Of a stretch of DNA of 43,058 nt, positions 1-8,124 are shown in pieces. This stretch comes from CAYNGH01 sp964396845. GTDB taxonomy: Bacteria; Vulcanimicrobiota; JAJTBE01; CAYNGH01. Where the stretch lies: contig CAYNGH010000010.1 of the NCBI GenBank assembly GCA_964396845.1, forward strand, positions 1 to 43,058, read 5' to 3'. Positions within the stretch are counted from its first letter, which is position 1; every line of letters starts with the position of its first letter. A model generated the notes under the pieces. It worked only from the letters and a program-made list of their open reading frames with translations. It ran no database searches and was not told where the DNA came from. Both the position numbers and the translations under genes were made by a program.

Positions 1-186
1 GGCAAGGTTTCATTCGATTCATCAATGCTCAAGGAAAACCTGAAGGTACTGGTGGATGCAGTCCTGCGGGCAAAGCCTGCTGCCGCCAAGGGAGCCTATT
101 TCAAGTCAATAGTTCTCGCATCAACCCATGGCCCAGGGATAAAACTGGATCCGGGCCTGGTTCAGGCATCATTGCGGGATAAGTAA
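1..186 (+). CDS. rplA: 50S ribosomal protein L1, C-terminal part (cut by window start)
   Basis: The first 61 codons read in frame from base 1 and end at TAA. The peptide (GKVSFDSSMLKENL near its start, AKPAAAKGAYFKS in the middle, STHGPGI near its end) matches the C-terminal domain I region of ribosomal protein L1, which binds 23S rRNA at the L1 stalk and represses its own operon. The 5' part lies outside the window. In most bacteria rplJ and rplL follow rplA; here a terminator follows and the next gene points the other way, so the rplKA and rplJL genes are probably in separate units. Identification is by motif recognition of a short fragment but the pattern is very characteristic. Confidence 0.9.
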   Translation, partial: GKVSFDSSMLKENLKVLVDAVLRAKPAAAKGAYFKSIVLASTHGPGIKLDPGLVQASLRDK

Positions 187-214
187 TCAACAAACAGTTC
201 TTCTCCTTTTCAAT

Positions 215-250
215 AAAGCCCCTGGCAATCAGTCGGGGGTTTTAATTTTT
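215..250 (+). terminator. Rho-independent terminator after rplA
   Basis: An AAAGCCCC arm (215-222) faces GGGGGTTT (235-242), giving a GC-rich stem with one G-G mismatch and a 12-nt loop, followed by TTTTAATTTTT. It lies about 30 bp after the rplA stop and would end that transcript. Confidence 0.6.
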
Positions 251-268
251 AGGCATGTACCCCAAAAT

Positions 269-294
269 AAAAAAAACCGCCGGGAGTCCGGCGG
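269..294 (-). terminator. Rho-independent terminator of the peroxiredoxin gene
   Basis: A perfect 7-bp stem CCGCCGG (277-283) / CCGGCGG (288-294) with a 4-nt loop is followed, reading leftward, by eight T residues (A run 269-276 on the plus strand). It sits about 70 bp beyond the peroxiredoxin stop codon. Confidence 0.85.
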
Positions 295-361
295 GCTTTA
301 CCTTCAGGGTGCCAGAAGCACCTCTTGTTATAAATACTTATATTTTATTAGATTCAAATCA

Positions 362-1033
362 TCAAACTCCTGCAGGAACCTTCAGGGGTTTTGTGCAGAA
401 ATACCAGTCCTTGCATTGATAACCTTCGGTCATGCGTTTTTCCGCGGTTTCCTGGGTTGAGGGAGGAGGCACCACCACATCATCGCCAGGCCGCCAGTTA
501 GCAGGGGTTGCCACCTTGTGCTTGTCGGAAGTCTGCATTGCCTGGATAAGTCGTTTGATCTCATCAATGTTGCGTCCATTGGACAGGGGGTAATAAATCA
601 TTGCCCGGAGGATCTGCTTCGGGTCGATGACAAACACACACCGCACCGCGGAAGTGTCGCTGGCGCCGGGATGAAGCATTCCATAAGCCTTGGCCACCTT
701 CATATCCAGGTCGGCAATAATGGGGAAGGGAATTTTCTGGTGAAATTTTTCTTCAAGATTCCTGGCCCAGGCAATGTGAGAATGCACAGAATCGATGGAA
801 AGACCGATGAGCTGGACATTCATCTTGACAAACTCATCGTTGTTTTCTGCAAAGGACAGAAATTCAGTGCTACATACTGGAGTAAAATCCGCAGGATGCG
901 AGAAGAGCACAACCCACTTTCCCTTGAAATCAGAAAGATTCAAGGTACCATGGGTAGTATTGGCAGTAAACTGGGGAGCAGGCTCGTTGAGGCCTAAAAG
1001 ATAGCTTCTCTGGGTTTCTTTTGTTTCTTCCAT
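362..1033 (-). CDS. Peroxiredoxin, Prx6/archaeal 1-Cys-like type
   Basis: 223 residues. It reduces peroxides with a cysteine thiol in the cytoplasm. The peroxidatic motif HPADFTPVCSTE places the active cysteine at C54, and a C-terminal arm holds CKDWYFC (C207 and C213), as in archaeal thioredoxin peroxidases of the Prx6 subfamily; these tail cysteines can form a disulfide with C54. The length is normal for that subfamily and longer than AhpC. The ATG is preceded by GGAGG at 7-nt spacing. It stands alone, convergent with rplA, with its own terminator. A PerR/Fur-like palindrome lies 72 bp upstream, suggesting peroxide- or iron-dependent control. The enzyme class is clear; the exact reductant is unknown. 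Confidence 0.95.
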   Translation of the reverse strand: MEETKETQRSYLLGLNEPAPQFTANTTHGTLNLSDFKGKWVVLFSHPADFTPVCSTEFLSFAENNDEFVKMNVQLIGLSIDSVHSHIAWARNLEEKFHQKIPFPIIADLDMKVAKAYGMLHPGASDTSAVRCVFVIDPKQILRAMIYYPLSNGRNIDEIKRLIQAMQTSDKHKVATPANWRPGDDVVVPPPSTQETAEKRMTEGYQCKDWYFCTKPLKVPAGV

Positions 1034-1105
1034 AATTCAACCTCCAATTTTTATTTCAAGGATTCAACACTATCATGTTATACACAAAAACAATAACTCC
1101 TTCAT

Positions 1106-1124
1106 GCTAATAGTAATTATTAGC
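1106..1124. promoter_or_regulatory. PerR/Fur-like palindrome upstream of the peroxiredoxin gene
   Basis: GCTAATAGTAATTATTAGC is a palindrome with 7-bp perfect arms and a 5-bp AT centre. Its core resembles the 7-1-7 PerR/Fur box. It lies 72 bp upstream of the peroxiredoxin start, just beyond a possible -10 (TATAAC on the minus strand, 1077-1082). The assignment to PerR or Fur is inference from the sequence resemblance and the regulated gene. Confidence 0.5.
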
Positions 1125-1196
1125 AATATTTAGTTATAATATACCATACAAGACTAAGAAGATAATTCCTTCGGGATGTTTAGCAAGATTGCCGGT

Positions 1197-2090
1197 TCAA
1201 AGGGACATATTGCTCTGGTTCTTGTAATAGAACTCACTGAACACCGATACGGTGACCAGCCCCAGGAGCATATATAAGACGGTGTTTAACAGGGCGATAC
1301 CGATCCACCCGATTATGGGGATACTCAGGAGAACCGAGGTAGCCGTACTCAAAGCCCCGGCCACCAGCCCCAGGAGATAAATCACCAGCAGGTCCAGGAA
1401 GTAATTGCCCAGATCCGAGAATATCAGGTTCACTGCAGGGACAATCTTGAAAGCGTCAGACAGGCGGAGATTTCCTGCGGAATAAATAATGAAGACAATC
1501 TGGACAACCATTGAATAGGCGATGGAAATGAGGGTAATCAAAAACACCGGCACAACAATGGCGGTCAGTATGGCCATGCATCCCGCGGGGGAAAGATCCC
1601 CTCCCCGGGATGAATTTGCTGTGACAGCAATTATTGTCCCCCAGAAAGGTATAATGACGGCGGTGTTGATGATTCCAAGGCCAATGGCATAAACCACCAT
1701 GGCAACAAAGAAGTTGATTCCTTTCCCGGCGAAGTTTATTATCCTGTCAAAGGAAAAAGTGAAAGGGGGCAGATGCCGTGAACCCCGGCGGTATATAATC
1801 TGCCGGACATATTCCGCATAATAACCAGCCAGCACAATCTGTCCCAGGATAGGGATAAAATTTACAAAGCTGATATAAAGGAGGCTCATGAGATTCTCCT
1901 GACGGCCCAGGTTGAAGGGCCGGAGAATGGCCTCCATCAGGGAAACAGGATAATCTGGCTCGCCGGAGTCGGGTGGAGGGCTGATCTTGTCGCCGGGATA
2001 AGACCTCTTCTCTCCGGGTATGTTGATTTCGCACTGGGGACACCGGAGGGAGTCCTCAGGTATCTGGGCAAAACAATTTGGACATTGCAT
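1197..2090 (-). CDS. Zinc-ribbon DUF4013-type membrane protein
   Basis: 297 residues. An N-terminal zinc ribbon with cysteines at 3, 6, 17 and 20 is followed by a proline-rich linker (about 25-48) and a hydrophobic region with roughly six membrane segments from about residue 65 to 285. The pattern around LPPFTFSFDRIINFAGKG and the long hydrophobic stretches resemble DUF4013 integral membrane proteins, whose function is unknown. The ATG has a G-rich ribosome site (GGGGGG, 6 nt away). It starts 16 bp after the stop of the ATPase-like gene and is probably the last gene of that leftward unit. The zinc ribbon has exactly the same cysteine spacing as three other proteins in this window. Confidence 0.8.
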   Translation of the reverse strand: MQCPNCFAQIPEDSLRCPQCEINIPGEKRSYPGDKISPPPDSGEPDYPVSLMEAILRPFNLGRQENLMSLLYISFVNFIPILGQIVLAGYYAEYVRQIIYRRGSRHLPPFTFSFDRIINFAGKGINFFVAMVVYAIGLGIINTAVIIPFWGTIIAVTANSSRGGDLSPAGCMAILTAIVVPVFLITLISIAYSMVVQIVFIIYSAGNLRLSDAFKIVPAVNLIFSDLGNYFLDLLVIYLLGLVAGALSTATSVLLSIPIIGWIGIALLNTVLYMLLGLVTVSVFSEFYYKNQSNMSL

Positions 2091-2106
2091 GATAATCCCC
2101 CCATGT

Positions 2107-3645
2107 TCAGTCCATCAAGACCCTGTTTATCTCTTCAAATGTAGTCAGGCCCCGGGCAACTTTTTCCAGGCCGTCGGTATAGAGGGTTTTCATTCCATCC
2201 CTTTCCGCCTGGGCTTCCAGCCGGGATTTTATGGATCCTCGCATAATCATTGACCGGAAGGTTTCTGATAGTTCCAGAACTTCATACAGGCCTATCCTGT
2301 CTTTGAATCCTGTCTGAAGGCACTGATGGCAACCCTTTCCTTCCATCAGGCTGTAAGGGCCTTCAATCCGGTGTTTTTTAAATTCATCCGAGAGGACTTT
2401 TGGGATTTCATTTACCGGCTCGGCGCAGAAGGGACATACTTTGCGGGCCAGTCGCTGGGATATGACCCCGATGAGGGCAGTAGATATGAAATATGGCTCC
2501 ACTCCGTAATCCCTCAGCCGGGTGATGGAATTGATGGTATTTCTGGCATACATGCCGGAAAGAATCAGTTGTCCCGTCAGGGCCGCCTCCACCAGCAGGT
2601 GAACGGTTTCCGAGGTCATGGCCCGGCTCAGCATTATCACATCGGGCACCTGGCCCAGAATTGCCCGGAGGCAATGGGGATAGTCCAGCTCAAATCTTGG
2701 GTTGACTTCCATCTGGTTTACCCCTTGAATGTCCCCTTCGATGGGGTCCTCCACCGAGAAGGATATCTTCTGAGGGCTTGAGGTTTCTCTCATAAGGGCG
2801 TAAAGGGTGGTGGAGATGCCACTGCCCGAAGGCCCGGACACCAGGATAATCCCTTGACGGTAACCGCACATTTTCCTGGATGTTTCCAGAAAATCCTCTC
2901 CCATTCCCAGTTCTTCAAGCTTTCTGGAAAGCTGTCTTCCGTCCATAATCCGCATAACAAATCGTTCACCAAAACGGGTGGGCAGGGTGCTTGTCCTGAT
3001 CATCAGGGGGATGTCCCGGAGAAGAATATCGAAGGAGCCGGTCTGGGGAATCTGCCGTTTTTCCAGCTTCATGCCTGTCAGTCCCTTGATCAGGGTGCTG
3101 ATCTGGCTTTCCATGACGCTGGGGACTTCCACGGTTTCTGCAATGACCCCGTCAATCCGGTAACGAACCTTGAAACTGTTCTGGAACACCTCCAGATGAA
3201 CATCGGTGGCTCCCCGCTTCAGGGAATTGGCCAGAATAGAAGTAAAAAACTCCACGGTTTCGTGTTTTATCATCTTGAGGAGAGGTTGAAACTCCTTGTC
3301 CTTGAGCCGGGGAATATACAGGTCCCTGAGGGTAATTTCCCGATAAAGCTCCTCGATGGCTTCCTGAATGTCCCGGGTGTCTGCCAGAACCGGTTTTATC
3401 TTGTGTTTGGTGCGAACCTCCAACTGTTCGTAAACATAAAGGTCCGTGGGATCTTCCATGGCCACCACCAGAGTGTCGCTATCTTCCTCCAGGTTCAGGG
3501 GCGCCACTTTATACTGCCGGGCAAAGGCAAAGGGAATATGTTCGCACAGGGAAGGTTTCAGGGTGTAGTCATCCATATCCACAAAATCAACCTTCATCCT
3601 TCGGGCCCTTTCCTCCAGGGCTATGAGCTTTTTGGATTTATCCAC
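2107..3645 (-). CDS. GspE/PilB/PulE-family protein with degenerate ATPase motifs (predicted pseudo-ATPase)
   Basis: 512 residues with the layout of T2SS/T4P assembly ATPases: an N1 domain (about 1-105), an N2 domain (about 128-235, with RGATDVHLE and RYRIDG) and a RecA-like core. The core is damaged at key sites. Walker A reads GPSGSGIS, with Ile277 in place of the invariant lysine. The Walker B region, normally VGEIRD, reads LSRAMT (339-344). The His-box region (364-369) lacks histidine. The Asp-box VEDP (298-301) and the zinc tetracysteine CPFC (404-407) / CHQC (439-442) remain. The reading frame is intact, so this is a conserved inactive paralogue rather than a decayed gene, probably a structural or regulatory partner of an active ATPase. 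GTG start with GGGAG upstream. It lies between a TPR gene and a DUF4013 gene. Confidence 0.88.
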   Translation of the reverse strand: MDKSKKLIALEERARRMKVDFVDMDDYTLKPSLCEHIPFAFARQYKVAPLNLEEDSDTLVVAMEDPTDLYVYEQLEVRTKHKIKPVLADTRDIQEAIEELYREITLRDLYIPRLKDKEFQPLLKMIKHETVEFFTSILANSLKRGATDVHLEVFQNSFKVRYRIDGVIAETVEVPSVMESQISTLIKGLTGMKLEKRQIPQTGSFDILLRDIPLMIRTSTLPTRFGERFVMRIMDGRQLSRKLEELGMGEDFLETSRKMCGYRQGIILVSGPSGSGISTTLYALMRETSSPQKISFSVEDPIEGDIQGVNQMEVNPRFELDYPHCLRAILGQVPDVIMLSRAMTSETVHLLVEAALTGQLILSGMYARNTINSITRLRDYGVEPYFISTALIGVISQRLARKVCPFCAEPVNEIPKVLSDEFKKHRIEGPYSLMEGKGCHQCLQTGFKDRIGLYEVLELSETFRSMIMRGSIKSRLEAQAERDGMKTLYTDGLEKVARGLTTFEEINRVLMD

Positions 3646-3709
3646 TGCAACTGCTCCCTTCGCTGATTTTTCCTCTCCTGAATGCCTGTATCTGTGCTCC
3701 TTTGTCTGG

Positions 3710-4810
3710 TCAGGGAGCCAACAGGGGATCCGGGGTTGTTGTTTCTGTTATGTCATCGGGGATTGATTCATCAGTCACCGGCTGATCTGTTTCTTCCTGC
3801 GGGTCATCTTCTTCCGGGACCGGAATCGGTTCATCCAGGGATTTTTCCATAGCTTCCAGCATTGCCACTCCCTGGGAGTCATTATTCTTGCGGGCTATCG
3901 CCAGCCCCTCGCCGATGGCTTTTCTGGCGGAGTCGATATCATCGGCATTCCTGTAAATATTTGCCAGATAAACATAAAGGATTGACGCTCCCGGAGCGAT
4001 CTCCATGGCATCCCGGATATATTTCACTGCCTTATCGGTATTATCCCTGTCCTGGGCCATGGAAGCCTGCAGGATATGAAGCTCCACCTGACTCTGTCGG
4101 TTGCCCCGGGCTTTTGCTATCTCAAGGGCCTGCTGAACAGTCTTGTCAGCTTCCCCGTCATTATTGCTCTTGTGATAAAGGGATGCCAGGTTCTGATACA
4201 GACTCAGATTGCCGGGATCCGACTCTATCCCGTCCTTAAGATATTTTATTGCCTCGTCGGTCTTGTCCTGCTGTTGGGCGGACATGGCCAGCAGAGTATA
4301 AAGCTCCGGGTCCCGCTGGTTGACTTTCACGGCCTTTTTCAGAATATCCTCGGCTTCTTCAAACTCCTTGCGGGTTACATATATCTTGGCCAGGTATTTC
4401 ATGGCGAGGCTGTTTTCCGGGTCCTTCTCCACTGCTGTCTTGAAGTTTTCCTCGGCCTTGTCTTCTTCCTGGGCATCGATATACACCTGCCCCAGGTTGA
4501 AATAATTCTGAGAATTCTCTGGTTCTTCCTTGATTTTCCCTTCCCAGAAATTAATATCCGCTTCCAGTCGCTTCTGATCCTGCCCGGCGGGGTCCACCTG
4601 CCGGTCACCAGGCCCCGGCTCATCTCCCGTGGGCATTCCCAGTCCGATTATCATTATTCCCGAGGTACCGATAAAGGCGACAACAATAATCCAGGCAATG
4701 ATATGTTTAAACCTTGCCAGGCCTTTGCTTTCCTTTGTTGAGAGCTTCTTCTCACCGGTTTTTTTTCGGGCCCGGAGATCCCGGACATCCTCCGACGAAC
4801 TTTTCTTCAT
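3710..4810 (-). CDS. Membrane-anchored TPR protein
   Basis: 366 residues. A basic cytoplasmic N-terminus rich in Lys/Arg precedes one membrane segment (about residues 36-58, HIIAWIIVVAFIGTSGIMII), so the TPR part should lie outside the membrane on the other side. About six tetratricopeptide repeats follow (for example NYFNLGQVYIDAQEEDKAEENF and the next units), then an acidic, proline- and threonine-rich tail. I chose the ATG at 4810 because GGAGG lies 5 nt upstream; longer in-frame starts would include that ribosome site. It lies upstream of, and in the same direction as, the pseudo-ATPase gene (64 bp apart), so they may be co-transcribed. TPR proteins of this form act as assembly scaffolds; the partner is not known. 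Confidence 0.8.
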   Translation of the reverse strand: MKKSSSEDVRDLRARKKTGEKKLSTKESKGLARFKHIIAWIIVVAFIGTSGIMIIGLGMPTGDEPGPGDRQVDPAGQDQKRLEADINFWEGKIKEEPENSQNYFNLGQVYIDAQEEDKAEENFKTAVEKDPENSLAMKYLAKIYVTRKEFEEAEDILKKAVKVNQRDPELYTLLAMSAQQQDKTDEAIKYLKDGIESDPGNLSLYQNLASLYHKSNNDGEADKTVQQALEIAKARGNRQSQVELHILQASMAQDRDNTDKAVKYIRDAMEIAPGASILYVYLANIYRNADDIDSARKAIGEGLAIARKNNDSQGVAMLEAMEKSLDEPIPVPEEDDPQEETDQPVTDESIPDDITETTTPDPLLAP

Positions 4811-5132
4811 AGTTTCCTCCATATATAAAGGGCATAAATTTGACTCGTTGCCCTGCAGAAATAATCCACCCTGCATAAATACAACGGTTCACTATTCCAC
4901 GAAAACAACCCTTTTCCTCCAGATGCCAGGGGAACCCCACTTTGGAGGCTTTTGGCATATCCCGGAGAGATTCTGTTCTCCGGAGAAATATTTTCATCAA
5001 TGTACCATCGGCCAAAGGAAAAATTATTTCTGATTCAGAAACCATAACTGTTTAATAATTCTGTCTTCAGCCGATATTAAACAGGGATGACTGCAGGCAG
5101 TTAAACAATCCGGGGACAAGGGCCGGGAAGTC
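4811..5132. promoter_or_regulatory. Divergent intergenic region between TPR and histidine-kinase genes
   Basis: This 322-bp stretch separates two divergent start codons and should hold both promoters. No credible gene was found. The clearest element is the 10-bp inverted repeat at 5048-5084, listed separately. Open frames across it on both strands are extensions of neighbouring genes without domain-like composition. Confidence 0.5.
5048..5084. promoter_or_regulatory. Perfect 10-bp inverted repeat upstream of the hybrid histidine kinase gene
   Basis: CTGTTTAATA (5048-5057) and TATTAAACAG (5075-5084) are exact inverted copies separated by 17 bp. The element ends 48 bp before the kinase start. 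Arm length and spacing fit a dimeric regulator binding site; no poly-T follows, so it is not a terminator. The regulator is unknown. Confidence 0.5.
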
Positions 5133-7343
5133 ATGAACAACTACGACACCTTCAAGGGTGACCCATCATACAAGAAGGAAATATCCCAGCTGGACAGATA
5201 CTCAATATTACATGTTGACAGCAGTTTAGATTTTCGGGAGATTTTTTCATGCACCTTCCGTCAATGGTTCGATATTACCTCGGCAGGCACCGAGGAAGAA
5301 GCCCTGGATCTCTTGAGAACAAAAATTTTCGATGCAGTGGTGGTGGATTATGATCCCCGAAATGTCAACGGATTGGACCTTATCAGGCCGATAAAGCTGA
5401 TTCGTTCTGATATGCCGGTTATCATTCTCACCGGCCATGGCGATGAAAATACCGCCAGGGATTCCTTCATCCGGGGAGCCTGCGATTATTTTTCCAAGGA
5501 CCTCACCGAGTATATCCAGCGGGAAAAATTATTAAGCTGTATCCGGCGGGCCATCGACATGAAAAATATGAATCATGACCGCCGTCATATCGAAGAGGTT
5601 TACAGGGCCTTGGTGGAAGGAGTGGGACAGCCCATCTTTGCCGTTGACCGAAAAGGCGGGATTTCTTTTCTCAACCAGGCCGCGGTGTGCAAGCTGAAAG
5701 GAATTCATCACCCCGCCCCGGGAGAATCCCGGGATGAGCTTGTTTTTCAGTCGGGAAGCGGAATCTCCATGGATATAATCCGCCAGGTCATCGAAACCGG
5801 AGAACCCTGCGTAGCGGGTTTCGAAACCACTGATGAATCCACCACCCGTTTTTACGAAGCCCGGATTCAGCCCCGGAAAAATCCCGATGGCACTATAGAT
5901 TCTGCCATTGCCATCGCCTTTGATGTGACGGCTCATCGTCAGACCCAGCAGGCTCTCCGGGAGAGCGAACAACGACTGCGGAGCCTTGCCGAGGCCGCCA
6001 GCGAAGGGATAATCATCCACAGGGACTGGGTTGTTGTGGATGTCAATGATGCTCTTTGCAATCTTTTCGGCTATGAGAGAAATCAGCTCATCGGCCAGTC
6101 GGTTTCTCTTCTGACCAGAGAAAAAGCCCACCAGCAGTTGATAGATTTATCCCACAGCAGATGTTCAACTCCTGTGGTAATCCAGGGGATTCGCAAGGAT
6201 CACAGTTCTTTTTCTTGCGAGGTTGCCTGCAGGCCCTATTCATACAGGGGGGAACCCTTGCATGTGGCTACCTTCCGGGATATAACCGATCGGCTGTGGG
6301 CCGAGGATGCCCGGAGAAAGAGTGAAATGAATTTTCGGGCTGTTTTTGAAACTGCCAGGGATTCAATTTTTATAAAGGATGAGAATCTCCGTTACACCCA
6401 TGTCAACAGTGCCATGGAAAAACTATACGGCATACCTGCCTGTGAGCTTATCGGCAGAACCGACCAGGAACTTTTTGGGGATCAGGAAAAGGAAGCCAGC
6501 CTGGTGGACAAACGGGTGCTGTCGGGGCAGGTTGTCCGGGAGGAAAACGCCAAGTGCATCAACGGAGTCACCCTCACCTTCAACACCATCAAGGTTCCCC
6601 TGCGGGACGATGAGGGGAATATATTCGGTCTTTGCGGGATTGCCAGGGATGTGACGGAACGAAAAAGGATGGAGCAGGAATTAATCAACCGCAACCGGGA
6701 GCTTTCAGATTTCAGTTATCGGGTCAGCCACGATCTGAAATCTCCCCTGAACATTCTGAAGGGATACCTGCTGGCTCTGGAGGAAGAACCTGAGAAACAG
6801 GCCTTGTTCCTGCCCAGGCTCAGAAAACAGGCAAACCGCATAACGGAGTTCATTGACCGTCTTCTGAGCCTTTCTCGGGCCGGGAAGGTCCTGCGGGACA
6901 AAAAAAAGGTGCCAATAAAACCTCTGGTGGAAAACTGCATACTCAAGACCGCCGGAGATGCTCCCATTCTTTTCACCACTGATTTCCAGTTCGACTCTGT
7001 GGACGGGGACATTGAAAGCCTTATGCTGGTGTTCACCAACCTGTTTGAAAACTCCATCAAATATTGCAACCCCCGCCGGGAAAAGGTGGAAATATCTGTA
7101 AAAGGCCGTAAAACAGGCAGTGATATCCTGATAGAAGTAAAAGACAACGGCATCGGCATAAAGTCTGAAGAGCTGGACAATATCTTTCTGCCGGGGTATG
7201 CTCTGAAAAAAGATCGAAGTACTGGATTTGGCCTGGCCATTGTAAAGAAGATAATCGAAGCCCATGGCGGAAGCATCAGCGCCAGAAGCGACGGGCCGGA
7301 CAAGGGGACCTCCTTTATTATCCGTTTCCCCCTCATCGATTAA
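5133..7343 (+). CDS. Hybrid sensor histidine kinase, REC-PAS-PAS-PAS-HisKA-HATPase
   Basis: 736 residues with no membrane segment, so a cytoplasmic sensor. An N-terminal receiver domain (about 22-135) has the phospho-acceptor D72 in VVVDYDP and a conserved lysine in YFSKD. Three PAS domains follow at about 155-270, 285-395 and 405-515. The HisKA domain carries the phosphorylated H533 in SHDLKSP. The HATPase domain has the N box (TNLFENSIKY), G1 (DNGIGI) and G2 (TGFGLAIVKK) and ends at the C-terminus. The receiver at the N-terminus suggests the kinase takes phosphate from an upstream partner or is modulated by it. The usual acidic pair near the start of the receiver is reduced to one aspartate (HVDSS). 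No response regulator gene is adjacent. ATG start; GGAAG lies just upstream. Confidence 0.95.
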   Translation: MNNYDTFKGDPSYKKEISQLDRYSILHVDSSLDFREIFSCTFRQWFDITSAGTEEEALDLLRTKIFDAVVVDYDPRNVNGLDLIRPIKLIRSDMPVIILTGHGDENTARDSFIRGACDYFSKDLTEYIQREKLLSCIRRAIDMKNMNHDRRHIEEVYRALVEGVGQPIFAVDRKGGISFLNQAAVCKLKGIHHPAPGESRDELVFQSGSGISMDIIRQVIETGEPCVAGFETTDESTTRFYEARIQPRKNPDGTIDSAIAIAFDVTAHRQTQQALRESEQRLRSLAEAASEGIIIHRDWVVVDVNDALCNLFGYERNQLIGQSVSLLTREKAHQQLIDLSHSRCSTPVVIQGIRKDHSSFSCEVACRPYSYRGEPLHVATFRDITDRLWAEDARRKSEMNFRAVFETARDSIFIKDENLRYTHVNSAMEKLYGIPACELIGRTDQELFGDQEKEASLVDKRVLSGQVVREENAKCINGVTLTFNTIKVPLRDDEGNIFGLCGIARDVTERKRMEQELINRNRELSDFSYRVSHDLKSPLNILKGYLLALEEEPEKQALFLPRLRKQANRITEFIDRLLSLSRAGKVLRDKKKVPIKPLVENCILKTAGDAPILFTTDFQFDSVDGDIESLMLVFTNLFENSIKYCNPRREKVEISVKGRKTGSDILIEVKDNGIGIKSEELDNIFLPGYALKKDRSTGFGLAIVKKIIEAHGGSISARSDGPDKGTSFIIRFPLID

Positions 7344-7554
7344 AAACTCCCAGATTTTGTTTTTTATAGCAGGGCTTAGGATGTGTCAACTATCAGGCAG
7401 ACCTCCCGGCATCTATCTGATTTTGGCTTTTCGGGGCAGGCCGACTTTGAAGACATGCCCCAGACTGGCTCATGGTTATATTGCAGGGAATTTTCTCTTT
7501 TCTATGGTGTATATGATTATGGCGGCAATTTTTTTAACGGGAGGTGAAATAACC

Positions 7555-7608
7555 TTGAGCCGCCAGAATACAAAAAACAGATTCGAGAAAGGTGGGAAAC
7601 ATGAATAA
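7555..7608 (+). CDS. Possible 17-residue leader peptide overlapping the PilP-like gene
   Basis: A TTG start with GGGAGGTG 10 nt upstream opens a short frame (LSRQNTKNRFEKGGKHE) whose TAA overlaps the ATGAATAA at the start of the next gene. The overlap is of the kind used for translational coupling. The peptide itself shows no function. It may also be chance, since the ribosome site could belong to a longer or unannotated frame. Confidence 0.25.
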   Translation: MSRQNTKNRFEKGGKHE

Positions 7609-8074
7609 CAAAAGTTCAGACCACAGAATCCGATTATTCCCACTGACAGTATTATTGATGATCCTGGCCATGCTGACCTTCATGGTGATGCCTTCCCGGG
7701 CACAGGTATTGGACATGGGAAGCTACCAGAGAAGAACTGATCGGGATCCCTTTATGCCTCCGGTGGGGCCAAAAACTGCTCCGGAAAAAACTGAAAAACC
7801 AGTGGAGATTCAACAGCCGATAAAACCGGACACAACCACCCCCAAAGCACCGGAAATCATCGAGGTGGACTCGGGACTTTCCATGACCGGCGTCATATCA
7901 ACACCTGCCGGAAACTGGGCCATCATCTTGGGGCCTGGAGGCAGGAGCTATCTTGCAGGCCAGGGACAACAGTTAGGTGACTGGAAGGTGTCATCCATCA
8001 GCGATACAGAAGTTGTCCTTCGTCACGGGAATATGATATCAAGGCTCCCCCTGAAGAGCCAGGCAAAACCTTGA
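7601..8074 (+). CDS. PilP/GspC-like secreted protein
   Basis: 157 residues. A signal peptide or signal anchor (LTVLLMILAMLTFMVMPSRA) is followed by a short RDPF motif, a proline/threonine-rich linker, and a small beta domain (about 90-150; GVISTPAGNWAIILGPGG and GDWKVSSISDTEVVLRHG). The RDPF motif plus a C-terminal beta domain with a mostly glycine-rich hairpin pattern is typical of PilP, which links the inner-membrane PilNO complex to the PilQ secretin in type IV pili, and of the related GspC homology region. No pilM, N, O or Q is next to it. The ATG was chosen for AGGTGG at 7 nt. A terminator follows at 8101. Function by resemblance only. Confidence 0.6.
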   Translation: MNNKSSDHRIRLFPLTVLLMILAMLTFMVMPSRAQVLDMGSYQRRTDRDPFMPPVGPKTAPEKTEKPVEIQQPIKPDTTTPKAPEIIEVDSGLSMTGVISTPAGNWAIILGPGGRSYLAGQGQQLGDWKVSSISDTEVVLRHGNMISRLPLKSQAKP

Positions 8075-8100
8075 AACAATAGTCATTTCCAATAATATCC

Positions 8101-8124
8101 GGGGCTTGAAATGCCCCTTTTTTT
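8101..8124 (+). terminator. Rho-independent terminator after the PilP-like gene
   Basis: A GGGGC (8101-8105) / GCCCC (8113-8117) stem with a 7-nt loop is followed directly by seven T residues. Confidence 0.85.

Noticed and set aside
2107..3645. Calling the ATPase-like gene a pseudogene
   Set aside because: There is no frameshift or stop, and non-catalytic motifs such as the zinc tetracysteine are intact, which fits a retained pseudo-enzyme better.
2854..3666. 270-codon plus-strand frame antisense to the pseudo-ATPase
   Set aside because: Composition is that of a shadow frame; the opposite strand has a complete, recognisable domain series.
4629..5045. Open frames on both strands between the TPR and kinase genes
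   Set aside because: They overlap the real TPR gene start or the promoter region and have no domain-like composition.
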